A stretch of 64,000 nt of DNA from Pseudomonas viridiflava (GTDB lineage Bacteria > Pseudomonadota > Gammaproteobacteria > Pseudomonadales > Pseudomonadaceae). The notes beneath the pieces are model-generated. The model saw nothing but the letters and a program-made list of their open reading frames with translations. It was not told the origin of the DNA and did no database searches. Shown here piece after piece: positions 23,364 to 31,643 of the stretch; the first letter of the stretch is position 1, and each line of letters opens with the position of its first letter. Both the position numbers and the translations under genes were made by a program. The stretch covers positions 62,001 through 126,000 of the forward strand of contig NZ_UWFA01000475.1 in the NCBI RefSeq assembly GCF_900601905.1, written 5' to 3'.

Positions 23364-24895
23364 CGTGCAGCCTCGGCAAGGGTGGGCAGGGAAAACAGCA
23401 GGCTGGCGCCTGCTGTGGGTTGGCCTTGCATAGAAGGCTGCTGCGCCCAGATCCGTCCGCCATGGGCTTCGATGATCGAGCGGCAAATCGACAGGCCCAT
23501 GCCCATCCCTTCCGGTTTGGTGGTGAAAAACGCATTGAACAGCTGGCCCATGTCGCCCTGACGGATGCCGGGCCCGCTGTCTCTGACCTCCAGCACCACT
23601 TCGCCGCTGGATTCCTGCCGCAGGTGCAGGCTCATGTGTCGTGCGCCGCCCGAATGGCTGGTCATGGCCTGAATGCCGTTGATCAAGAGATTGATCAGCA
23701 CTTGCTGCAGCTGGATGCGATCACCCATGACCTGAGGGACGTCCGAGGCGATGTCCAGCACCAGCTCGACACGGCTGCGCTGGATTTCCCGTGCCACCAA
23801 ACCGAGCGAGTCCTCGATGACTTCCTGCAAGTCCACCGGGATGCGCTGTGGATCGGATTTACGCGACAAGGCCCGGATGCGCCGGATGACCTCGCTGGCG
23901 CGGAAGGTTTCGCTGAGGATGCGCTCCAGCGCCTGACCCGCCTCGCCGATGTCCGGAACCTTGCGGTTGAGCCAGCGCAGAGACGCTTCGGCGTTGGTGG
24001 TCACTGCGGCCAGGGGTTGATTGACTTCATGAGCGATGGAGGCCGCCAGTTCGCCCAGGGTCGTGACGCGGGTGACGTGGGCCAGCTCGGTCTGCGAGCG
24101 GTGCAGGGCCTCTTCGGCCTGCTTGGCGGCAGTGACGTCCATCAACGCGCCGACGTATTCGCACTGGCCCTGCTGATCGCGGGTCAGGTGGGCGAGCATG
24201 TGCAGGTGTTTGACCCGACCATCGGGCATCAGCAAGCGGTGCTCGACGCTGAGGTCCGGCACCAGTTGCCTGGCCTTGGCCACGCTGTCGAGTACGCAAG
24301 GCAGATCATCCGGATGAACGCGTTGCAGGATGCTGTCCATCGAAGGCGGCTGGCTGGCCTGCACTTCATAAATGCGCCGGGTTTGCTCGGACCAGTGCAT
24401 CTGCATGTCCGGCAGGCGAAATCCGATGCTGCCGGTGCGGCTCAGGCGCTGCGCGTCACTCAGGAACGCCTCACTGCGCCGCAACGCATCGTGCGCCTTG
24501 GCCAGCAAGCGTATCTGCTCCTGCAGGCGGTCGTTAGCGGCCTTGTTGTTCAGCGCCAGCAACGTGGTGATGCCAATCGCCGCCATGCTCACCAGCGCCC
24601 GGGCGATGGCAGGCAACTCTGCGTCTTCGCCGTGGGAAAGCAGGAATGAAAGCAGGGTCAGGGTAAAACAGCTCACCGACACAATGATCAGCCCGGTGCG
24701 GCTGAAAAAATTCACCGACAGCAGAATCACTGACACATAGAGCACCGCCACCGCGATATCCAGCGACGTCACGGTATCAATGATGAATACCGTGCCGGTG
24801 ATCAGCACCGCGCCCAGGCGTTGCAGCAACGACGACGGCGTGGCGTCGGGCGCGCAATCACTGCGCGCCTCAGGTAACGTAGCGGGTCGGTTCAT
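23360..24895 (-). CDS. Membrane PAS histidine kinase (FixL/TodS-like two-component sensor)
   Basis: 511 residues. A membrane-embedded N-terminal sensor of four to five helices (about 25-117) is followed by a PAS domain (about 140-260: RLSRTGSIGFRLPDMQMHW, VGALMDVTAAKQA). The HisKA box LGELAASIAHEVNQPLAAVT has phosphoacceptor His289, and the ATPase has N box LLINGIQAM, G1 DSGPGIR, F box FFTTKPEGMG and G2 GMGLSICRSI. The H-box form AHEVNQPL is typical of the FixL/NtrY-like HPK4 group. Start ATG 24895 (MNRPATLP) is the most likely; ATG 24916 is also possible, and neither has a clear ribosome site. It forms an operon with the regulator at 22695. Confidence 0.87.
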   Translation of the reverse strand: MNRPATLPEARSDCAPDATPSSLLQRLGAVLITGTVFIIDTVTSLDIAVAVLYVSVILLSVNFFSRTGLIIVSVSCFTLTLLSFLLSHGEDAELPAIARALVSMAAIGITTLLALNNKAANDRLQEQIRLLAKAHDALRRSEAFLSDAQRLSRTGSIGFRLPDMQMHWSEQTRRIYEVQASQPPSMDSILQRVHPDDLPCVLDSVAKARQLVPDLSVEHRLLMPDGRVKHLHMLAHLTRDQQGQCEYVGALMDVTAAKQAEEALHRSQTELAHVTRVTTLGELAASIAHEVNQPLAAVTTNAEASLRWLNRKVPDIGEAGQALERILSETFRASEVIRRIRALSRKSDPQRIPVDLQEVIEDSLGLVAREIQRSRVELVLDIASDVPQVMGDRIQLQQVLINLLINGIQAMTSHSGGARHMSLHLRQESSGEVVLEVRDSGPGIRQGDMGQLFNAFFTTKPEGMGMGLSICRSIIEAHGGRIWAQQPSMQGQPTAGASLLFSLPTLAEAAR

Positions 24896-25215
24896 AGTTA
24901 AGGCATGACGCTCCATGTACGCTGCCCGATAGCCGCGCCGGGCAGATCTGATCCTCGAAGGGGCGCAGCAGCATGAAAGACCCGCCGCCTGCTCGTGTGC
25001 GGGCGATTTTACGACTGGTCGCCGGATTGGACTATGGTCTGTAGGGATAACAGCAGGTTTTGCGAGCGCTGAGCACAGGTATTGCATTGGCTGCAGCAGG
25101 TGCATAGGGGGGTAAATCCCACTCGGTTGAATGCCTGCGGTTGATGCAAACACTCGCTAATGCAGCAAAAGACCCTGATACTCGACCCGAACTTTTTGCA
25201 GTGAGAAAGAATGCA

Positions 25216-26217
25216 ATGCCCATGATTCCCTTGCTGATCTGCGATGACTCGAACATGGCGCGCAAGCAGCTGTTACGGGCCTTGCCTCCTGAATGGGGGG
25301 TGTCGGTCACCATGGCGACCAATGGACTGGAAGGGCTGGATGCCGTTCGTCGCGGGCTGGGTGAAGTGATGCTGCTGGACCTGACCATGCCGGTCATGGA
25401 CGGCTATCAGACGCTGGCGGCGATTCGTGCGGAAAACCTCGACGCAAAGATCATTGTGGTGTCCGGCGACGTTCAGGACGAAGCCGTGCGCCGGGTCATG
25501 GAGCTGGGCGCGTTGGCGTTTCTGAAAAAGCCCGCTGACCCGGAACAGCTAAAAAGCACCCTGACCCAACTGGGCCTGCTGGGTGAGCCGGTGTCGGTGC
25601 CCGCCGTGGTGGCGCCAGCGATCACCGGTGCCGTGATCAGTTTTCAGGATGCGTTCCGCGAAACCATCAACGTGGCCATGGGCCGAGCGGCGGCGCTGCT
25701 GGCCAAGGTGCTCGGGGTGTTCGTGCAACTGCCGGTGCCCACCGTCAATATGTTCGAAGTCGGCGAGTTGCACATGGCGCTGGCCGATGCGCACAGCAGC
25801 GAACGCCTGACGGCGGTCTGCCAGGGCTATATCGGCGGCGGCATCGCGGGCGAAGCGCTGCTGATTTTCCATGACTCGGACATTGCCGACATGGCTCAGC
25901 TGATGCACCGCGATTCCGAGGATTATTCGGATCAGGAAATGCTCCTGGACCTGTCCACCATCCTGATCGGCGCGTGCCTGAGCGGGATCGCCGAGCAGAT
26001 CGACATCGAGTTCTCCCAGGGCCATCCGCAGGTGCTGGGTTCGCAAAGCGGGATTGATGACCTGATCCGCATCAATCAGACCCGCTGGCAGAAAACCCTG
26101 GCGGTGGAAATCAGCTACAGCCTGGAGGGGCATAGCATCAATTTCGACTTGCTGATGTTGTTCACCGAAGATTCGGTCGAGCGCCTGACCAAAAAACTCG
26201 CTTACCTGATGAGCTGA
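25216..26217 (+). CDS. Response regulator with CheC/CheX-like output domain
   Basis: 333 residues. The receiver (about 5-120) has LLICDDSNMARKQ, phosphoacceptor Asp55 in MLLDLTMPVMDG, VVSGDVQDE and FLKKPADPEQ. The C-terminal half is a CheX/CheC-type phosphatase fold: QDAFRETINVAMGRAAALLA, EMLLDLSTILIGACLSGIAE. CheX-type domains can dephosphorylate receivers, so this may be an autoregulated or adaptor phosphoprotein. ATG 25216 is chosen because only 11 residues precede the receiver there; the frame opens earlier. Its stop is followed after three bases by the diguanylate cyclase ATG, so the two are co-transcribed and probably work together. Confidence 0.85.
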   Translation: MPMIPLLICDDSNMARKQLLRALPPEWGVSVTMATNGLEGLDAVRRGLGEVMLLDLTMPVMDGYQTLAAIRAENLDAKIIVVSGDVQDEAVRRVMELGALAFLKKPADPEQLKSTLTQLGLLGEPVSVPAVVAPAITGAVISFQDAFRETINVAMGRAAALLAKVLGVFVQLPVPTVNMFEVGELHMALADAHSSERLTAVCQGYIGGGIAGEALLIFHDSDIADMAQLMHRDSEDYSDQEMLLDLSTILIGACLSGIAEQIDIEFSQGHPQVLGSQSGIDDLIRINQTRWQKTLAVEISYSLEGHSINFDLLMLFTEDSVERLTKKLAYLMS

Positions 26218-26220
26218 CCC

Positions 26221-27174
26221 ATGAGCAATCAAATCGATATCAAAGAACTGCATTGGTTGCTGGCCGTCACCCAGAACATCGATGTGGGCATCGTCGTGCT
26301 CGACCGTGAGTACCGTGTGCAGGTCTGGAACACCTTTATGGAGAATCGCTCCGGGGTAGTGCCTTATGAGGCGTCCAACCGATCGATCTTTACCCTGTTC
26401 CCGGAACTCAACCAGAAGTGGTTCAGCAAAAAAGTCGACAACGTCATCACCCTGGGCACGCCTGCGTTCACCATCTGGGAGCAGCGCCCTTATCTGGTCC
26501 GGTTCAAGAACTACCAGCCGATTACCGGCCGGGAAGATTTCATGTACCAGAACACCACGATGTTCCCGCTGCGCTCGACCAATGGCGAAATCACCCATAT
26601 CTGCCTGGTGATCTATGACGTCACGGACGTGGCCACCAACCGGCACCAGTTGCAGGCGGCCAATGCAGAGCTGAACAGGTTGTCCAGCACGGACAGCCTG
26701 ACGGGCATCTTCAACCACGGCCACTGGAAGGCGATGCTCAAGCGCGAAGTGTCGCGTCATGGTCGTTATGGCTCCATGGCTTCGCTGGTGATGATCGATA
26801 TCGACCATTTCAAACGGGTCAATGACGAGCACGGTCATCAGGCTGGCGACGTGATGATCCAGGCGGTCGCTGACGTGATTCGCCGCCATGCGCGGGATGT
26901 CGATGTGGTCGGGCGTTATGGCGGCGACGAGTTCGCGGTGGTGCTCCCCGACACGGACAAGGTTGGCGCTCGAGTTTTTTGCGAGCGGCTGCGTGAAGCG
27001 ATCGAGGCGTTGCAGGTGGCGCATGAGGGGCAGACGATCCGCTGTACCGTCAGCCTCGGGGTGGCGGACCTCACCAAGTCGGCTCACGACGCCAGGACGT
27101 TGATCGAGTGGGCTGACCAGGCGCTTTATACCGCGAAGAAAAACGGTCGCAATCAGGTGTCGATTTACGAATAA
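26221..27174 (+). CDS. PAS-GGDEF diguanylate cyclase
   Basis: 317 residues, soluble. A PAS-like N-terminal domain (about 10-140: IDVGIVVLDREYRVQVWNTF, VIYDVTDVATNR) is joined by a short coil to a GGDEF domain (about 150-317). The active site is intact (RYGGDEF, 232-238), and an inhibitory I-site RDVD (225-228) stands exactly five residues before it, so product inhibition is expected. It makes c-di-GMP from two GTP. It is the second gene of a pair with the receiver-CheX protein, which may relay phosphorylation to it. It is encoded about 5 kb from a c-di-GMP-binding EPS synthase; a functional link is attractive but unproved. Confidence 0.92.
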   Translation: MSNQIDIKELHWLLAVTQNIDVGIVVLDREYRVQVWNTFMENRSGVVPYEASNRSIFTLFPELNQKWFSKKVDNVITLGTPAFTIWEQRPYLVRFKNYQPITGREDFMYQNTTMFPLRSTNGEITHICLVIYDVTDVATNRHQLQAANAELNRLSSTDSLTGIFNHGHWKAMLKREVSRHGRYGSMASLVMIDIDHFKRVNDEHGHQAGDVMIQAVADVIRRHARDVDVVGRYGGDEFAVVLPDTDKVGARVFCERLREAIEALQVAHEGQTIRCTVSLGVADLTKSAHDARTLIEWADQALYTAKKNGRNQVSIYE

Positions 27175-27226
27175 CCGGCGGATTGCTGGTAGGATCGGGA
27201 TTTTTCCGGCGGCGATCACGGACATC

Positions 27227-28489
27227 ATGCGACCTCAATCCACACTCACGGTAACCCCTGTCGACCATCCATTGGTGGGGCGCGTCAGCCCCCCAGGCTC
27301 GAAATCCATTACCAACCGCGCGTTGTTGCTGGCTGGCCTCGCCAAAGGCACCAGCCGTCTGAGCGGCGCGCTCAAGAGTGACGACACGCGGGTGATGTCC
27401 GAAGCCTTGCGTCTGATGGGCGTGCAGGTTGACGAGCCGGATGACAGCACCTTCGTTGTGACCAGCAGCGGCCAATGGCAAGTCCCGTCGCAGCCTTTGT
27501 TCCTCGGCAATGCGGGTACGGCGACGCGTTTTCTGACGGCAGCACTGGCTAACTTCCAGGGCGACTTTGTCGTCGATGGCGACGAGTACATGCGCAAGCG
27601 GCCGATTGGCCCGCTGGTCGATGCCTTGCAGCGCATGGGCGTTGAAGCCAGCGCGCCGACGGGCTGCCCGCCGGTGGCGATCAAGGGCCAGGGCGGCCTG
27701 GCTGCCGGGCGTATCGAGATCGACGGCAACCTGTCCAGCCAGTATGTATCGGCATTGCTGATGGCCGGAGCCTGCGGCAAAGGTCCGCTGGAAGTGGCCC
27801 TGACCGGCAGCGACATCGGCGCACGCGGATACGTCGACCTGACCCTGGCCGCGATGCAGGCCTTTGGCGCTGAGGTCGAGGCCTTGAGTGACACCGCCTG
27901 GAAAGTCTCCGCCACGGGCTATCGCGCCACTGATTTCCACATCGAGCCGGACGCCTCGGCCGCGACCTACCTGTGGGCCGCCCAGGCGCTGACCGCAGGC
28001 CAGATCGATCTGGGTGTGGCAACTGAGGATTTCACCCAGCCAGACGCTCTCGCCAGCCAATTGATCGACAGCTTCCCGAACATGCCAGCGGTGATCGACG
28101 GTTCGCAGATGCAGGATGCGATCCCGACCCTGGCCGTGCTCGCTGCCTTCAACAACCAGCCGGTGCGTTTTGTCGGCATCGCCAATTTGCGCGTCAAGGA
28201 GTGCGACCGCATTTCCGCGCTGTCCCACGGTCTGTGCGCCATCGCGCCGGGCCTGGCGGTGGAAGAGGGCGATGACCTGATCGTCAATGCCGACCCGCAA
28301 CTGGCTGGCCGCTCCGTAGACGCATTGATCGACACCCACGCCGACCACCGCATCGCCATGTGCTTTGCGTTGGCCGGTCTGAAAATCGCCGGCATCAAAA
28401 TCCAGGACCCGGACTGCGTCGGCAAGACCTACCCGGGTTATTGGGATGCGTTGCAGTCGTTGGGGGTCAAGGTTCAACGGGTGGATTGA
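27227..28489 (+). CDS. aroA: 3-phosphoshikimate 1-carboxyvinyltransferase (EPSP synthase), stand-alone
   Basis: 420 residues. Motifs for shikimate-3-phosphate and PEP binding are present: PPGSKSITNRALLLAGLAKG (22-41), GNAGTATRFLTAA (94-106), RKRPIGPLVDAL, DGSQMQDAIPT, NLRVKECDRISAL and DTHADHRIAM. It joins PEP to shikimate-3-phosphate in the chorismate pathway. Pseudomonads usually carry aroA fused to tyrA at another locus, so this is probably a second copy. The usual Pro of GTAMRP (E. coli Pro101) is Phe102 here and Met99 is Thr100, so the loop next to the glyphosate/PEP site differs from the class I form. It lies 52 bases after the cyclase gene with no functional link. Confidence 0.92.
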   Translation: MRPQSTLTVTPVDHPLVGRVSPPGSKSITNRALLLAGLAKGTSRLSGALKSDDTRVMSEALRLMGVQVDEPDDSTFVVTSSGQWQVPSQPLFLGNAGTATRFLTAALANFQGDFVVDGDEYMRKRPIGPLVDALQRMGVEASAPTGCPPVAIKGQGGLAAGRIEIDGNLSSQYVSALLMAGACGKGPLEVALTGSDIGARGYVDLTLAAMQAFGAEVEALSDTAWKVSATGYRATDFHIEPDASAATYLWAAQALTAGQIDLGVATEDFTQPDALASQLIDSFPNMPAVIDGSQMQDAIPTLAVLAAFNNQPVRFVGIANLRVKECDRISALSHGLCAIAPGLAVEEGDDLIVNADPQLAGRSVDALIDTHADHRIAMCFALAGLKIAGIKIQDPDCVGKTYPGYWDALQSLGVKVQRVD

Positions 28490-28583
28490 TATCGCGATCC
28501 GTTAGGCGCGCGCGATGTGTCTGAATAAACGCGAACCCTGTAGAAGCTGCCGAAGGCTGCGAACAGCGGTGCGTCAGGCCATT

Positions 28584-28677
28584 CTGTGGGAGCGAACTCA
28601 TTCGCGAAGACTGATTCACAGGCGCTGACTATCTGTTGAGTGTTCTGGCTCCTTCGCGAATGAATTCGCTCCCACAG
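28584..28677. repeat. REP palindrome pair between aroA and the Lrp gene
   Basis: Arms CTGTGGGAGCGAACTCATTC (28584) and the complementary GAATGAATTCGCTCCCACAG ending near 28677. Same class as 32620-32713. It lies in the convergent gap 28490-28766; a half element of the GTAG..GCTGCCGAAGGCTG type precedes it at about 28539-28575. Confidence 0.85.
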
Positions 28678-28766
28678 TTGGACTGCAGGGTGTCAGACCA
28701 ATCGCATTCGTCGCCGTCGTAACCTCCGACAACTCCTAACAGGTGCGAGGGTGCGTCTGCTGCACT

Positions 28767-29255
28767 TCAACTCCTCAACAATTTCCTCAACGGCACGCCG
28801 TCTTTCATCACCGGGGACTTGATCACGATGTAGCTGAAGTACTTGGATATGCCGATATTCTTGTCCAGCAGCTCTTCGATCACTTCCTGGTAATGCTGGA
28901 TGCTGCGGGTCATGAAACGCACCAGATAATCGTAGCCGCCGCTGATCAGATGGCATTCCAGCACTTCATCCACCAGCCGGATATTGGCTTCGAACTTGGC
29001 AAAGTCTTCGCGCTTGTGGTCGCTCAGGGACACTTCGGTAAACACCGTTACCGAGTCAGTGATTTTGGTCAGGTTCAGATGCGCCTTGTAGCTGGAGATG
29101 TAGCCCGCTGCCTCAAGGCGTTTGACCCGCTGCAGGCAAGGGCTGGCGGAGAGGCCGACTGCATCGGCGAGGCTGACGTTGGTCATGCGCCCGTCTTTTT
29201 GCAGCTCAACCAGGATATTGATGTCAATTCGGTCCAGTTTGACCACGCCTTCCAT
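28767..29255 (-). CDS. Lrp/AsnC-family transcriptional regulator
   Basis: 162 residues. The N-terminal winged helix-turn-helix is LDRIDINILVELQKDGRMTN then VSLADAVGLSASPCLQRVKR, and the C-terminal RAM ligand-binding domain is VLECHLISGGYDYLVRFMTR. These regulators sense amino acids and usually control a neighbouring amino-acid gene. It lies 48 bases after the HAD gene and downstream of the GabT-like aminotransferase on the same strand, which suggests local control of that unit. ATG 29255. The ligand is unknown. Confidence 0.9.
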   Translation of the reverse strand: MEGVVKLDRIDINILVELQKDGRMTNVSLADAVGLSASPCLQRVKRLEAAGYISSYKAHLNLTKITDSVTVFTEVSLSDHKREDFAKFEANIRLVDEVLECHLISGGYDYLVRFMTRSIQHYQEVIEELLDKNIGISKYFSYIVIKSPVMKDGVPLRKLLRS

Positions 29256-29303
29256 TCAGAACCTCTTGATTGCGAGCCAACATTCGAACTCTTTCTAGCA
29301 AAA

Positions 29304-29960
29304 TCAGCGCCGTAAAGACAGCTGATGTTGCGCCACCAGGTCCGCCATGCTGTTGATGCAGATCTCGGCCATGCACGCCTGCCCATGCTCGACCCGGTCT
29401 CGACGGATCAGGCACAACCCGCCAAACCCACCTTTGCTGACCGGGGGGCGGGACAGCAGTAGCGTGTCCTTGGCCGACAGATCCAGCTCGTCGAGCCAGC
29501 GGCTATCGTCCAGCGGATGATTGGCCTGCGACAGCAGATTCTCCGGTACCAGCCCGAGCCGCTCGCACAGCAGGGCGCGGTCTTCGGCGTCGCGGTCGAC
29601 ATACACCAGCAACGTGTAGAACTTGCGCAAATACAGCATTGCTCCCGGCGCGTCCTCGAATAAGGTCCAGGTGGATGAGGCGCGGGCGAAGCTCATGCCT
29701 TCCTCCCAATTGGCCCTGCCGCCCAGGCGCTCGGCCAGCTGGCGGTGGGCAAAGCACATCAGGCCGCTGAAACCCAGCTCATCGAAACGCGGGTAAAGCG
29801 CCCGCACTTCGGCGTAGAACAGGCTCAGCACCTGCTCTTTTTCGGGTACATCGTGCAGGGTTTCCAGCAACGGTTGCAGCGCGGCCCACACCCCTGAATC
29901 GCGGTCCACCAGGACAGCGTCGCAATCGATCAGCAGTACACAGTAATCGGTCAGGTCCAT
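29304..29960 (-). CDS. HAD-superfamily hydrolase-like protein
   Basis: 218 residues. Motif I is LLIDCDAVLVDRDSG, with both nucleophile-type aspartates (DxD; the second is followed by AV rather than T/V). Helical cap, then LLVYVDRDAEDRALLCERLG and a C-terminal Rossmann part (DDSRWLDELDLSAKDTLLLS). ATG 29960 is preferred because GGAGG stands about 11 bases upstream; the frame can also begin at GTG 30005. It is located 99 bases after the GabT-like gene and just before the Lrp regulator, so it is probably in the same unit. The substrate is unknown; a haloacid dehalogenase-like or phosphatase role cannot be told apart. Confidence 0.72.
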   Translation of the reverse strand: MDLTDYCVLLIDCDAVLVDRDSGVWAALQPLLETLHDVPEKEQVLSLFYAEVRALYPRFDELGFSGLMCFAHRQLAERLGGRANWEEGMSFARASSTWTLFEDAPGAMLYLRKFYTLLVYVDRDAEDRALLCERLGLVPENLLSQANHPLDDSRWLDELDLSAKDTLLLSRPPVSKGGFGGLCLIRRDRVEHGQACMAEICINSMADLVAQHQLSLRR

Positions 29961-30059
29961 GGCAGGTAAAGCCTCCAATGATGCATCCAGTTCCACGACA
30001 TGCACTGAAAACGTCCACCGCCTGGCCGTTGCTGGCGAAGACGGCGGACGCAGGCTGGT

Positions 30060-31361
30060 TCAGGCGCTGTGGTTCAATACTCGTGCCAGCGCGCTGTCGA
30101 GAATGCTCAGGGCTTCATCGATCTGCGCTTCGCTGGTCACCAGCGGCGCGAGGAAACGCAGCACATTGCGATACACCCCACACTTGATCACCAGCAGACC
30201 ACCGGCGCGGGCCGCATCGATCAGGCGCTGATTGAGATCGGCATCCGGGGTGCGCGCCGGGTCATCCTTGATCATCTCCATGGCGAGCATGAAGCCGATG
30301 CCGCGTACGTCGCCGATTTGCCGGTAGCGCGCTTTAAGTTCCAGCAGCCCGGTGTGCAGGCGCTGCCCCAGCAATTGGCTGCGCTCCAGCAGTTTTTCTT
30401 CTTCGAAGCTTTGAATCACCGCCAATGCTGCCGCGCAGGCCAACGCATTGCCGCCATACGTGCCGCCCAGACCACCGGGCAACGGCGCGTCCATAATCTC
30501 GGCGCGACCCACCACGCCTGACAGGGGCAAGCCACCGGCGAGGCTTTTGGCGACGGTCACCAGATCAGGTTTGATGCCCGCATGCTCAAAGCCGAACCAT
30601 TTGCCGGTACGCCCGAAGCCGGTCTGGATTTCATCGAGGATCAGCACAATCCCGTGTTTTTCAGTCAGCGCCCGCAGGGCCTGGAGAAACGCCGGCGGCG
30701 CTTGCAGGAAGCCACCGTCACCTTGAACCGGCTCGATCAGAATGGCCGCCACACGCTCTGGCGCGACCTGGGTGGCCAGCAATTCGTCCAGCGCGGCCAG
30801 GGCCATCTCGCTGCTGACCCCGCGGTAAGCGTTGGGGTAGGGGGTGTGGAACACTTCCGGCGCAAATGGCCCGAAGTTCTGTTTATAAGGCTGGCTCATG
30901 CCGGTCAACGTGGTGCCCATCAACGTGCGGCCGTGGAAGCCACCGCGAAAGGCGATGACCGCCGAACGGTTGGTGTGGGCGCGAGCGATCTTCACCGCGT
31001 TTTCTACCGCTTCGGCGCCAGAGGTGAAAAACACCGCCTTGTGCGGCTCGGTTCCGCCGACCAGCTCGCAGAGCTTTTTCGCCAGATCGACATAGGGTTT
31101 GTAGCTGACCACCTGGAAACAGGCGTGAGAGATTTTCGTCAGTTGCGCCTGAACGGCGGCGACGACCTTGGGGTGGTTGTGACCGATATTCAGCACGCCG
31201 ATGCCGCCGACGAAATCCAGGTAACGCTTGCCGTCCACGTCCCACAACTCGGAGCCCTGGGCGTGATCGATGACCAGCGGATGCGCAGTGACGATGCCAC
31301 GGGGCACAAACTGATCGCGCTGACGCAGGAGATGAGGTGTTTCGTCGACTTTGCTGTTCAT
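30060..31361 (-). CDS. 4-aminobutyrate-type class III aminotransferase
   Basis: 433 residues, PLP enzyme of the GabT/ArgD group. Visible parts: SGAEAVENAVKIARAHTNR, FRGGFHGRTLMGTTLTG, LILDEIQTGFGRTGKWFGFE (the Asp that contacts PLP) and VTVAKSLAGGLPLSG with the Schiff-base lysine. The length and the motifs fit GABA or delta-aminovalerate transaminase. No gabD follows directly; a SSADH-like gene lies at 32955 on the same strand, separated by a divergent gene. ATG 31361 with AAGGGG upstream. Alternatives are another omega-amino acid or diamine aminotransferase. It is probably controlled by the adjacent Lrp protein. Confidence 0.87.
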   Translation of the reverse strand: MNSKVDETPHLLRQRDQFVPRGIVTAHPLVIDHAQGSELWDVDGKRYLDFVGGIGVLNIGHNHPKVVAAVQAQLTKISHACFQVVSYKPYVDLAKKLCELVGGTEPHKAVFFTSGAEAVENAVKIARAHTNRSAVIAFRGGFHGRTLMGTTLTGMSQPYKQNFGPFAPEVFHTPYPNAYRGVSSEMALAALDELLATQVAPERVAAILIEPVQGDGGFLQAPPAFLQALRALTEKHGIVLILDEIQTGFGRTGKWFGFEHAGIKPDLVTVAKSLAGGLPLSGVVGRAEIMDAPLPGGLGGTYGGNALACAAALAVIQSFEEEKLLERSQLLGQRLHTGLLELKARYRQIGDVRGIGFMLAMEMIKDDPARTPDADLNQRLIDAARAGGLLVIKCGVYRNVLRFLAPLVTSEAQIDEALSILDSALARVLNHSA

Positions 31362-31643
31362 GGCGTTCCCCTTGGTAGGCCTGGCAACCGGCAGGTGGCT
31401 GCGATGCTGTTCAGGTTAAGCCTTCAGCAAAATGATCTACGCCGAACTTGCCCGTTCTGACGTTCGGATCGACTGTTTTTCCCCGCGCAAACGGCAGAAT
31501 CCTTCACGCCGCTTTGCCACCATGGAATCTGTCGCGCCAACTGCCCCAAACAGCACGCAACACCGTTGCCATGGCGCTTTCAGACAAATGCTGCCGGGTG
31601 ACTCAGGCATCATGAAGGCCACCTTCATCGACAGGAAAACGCC

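Noticed and set aside
25549..27228. A 559-codon minus-strand open frame opposite the receiver-CheX and cyclase genes
   Set aside because: Antisense composition shadow; the plus-strand proteins have intact receiver and GGDEF motifs.
27071..28477. A 468-codon minus-strand frame opposite aroA
   Set aside because: No family similarity; aroA on the other strand is complete with all motifs.
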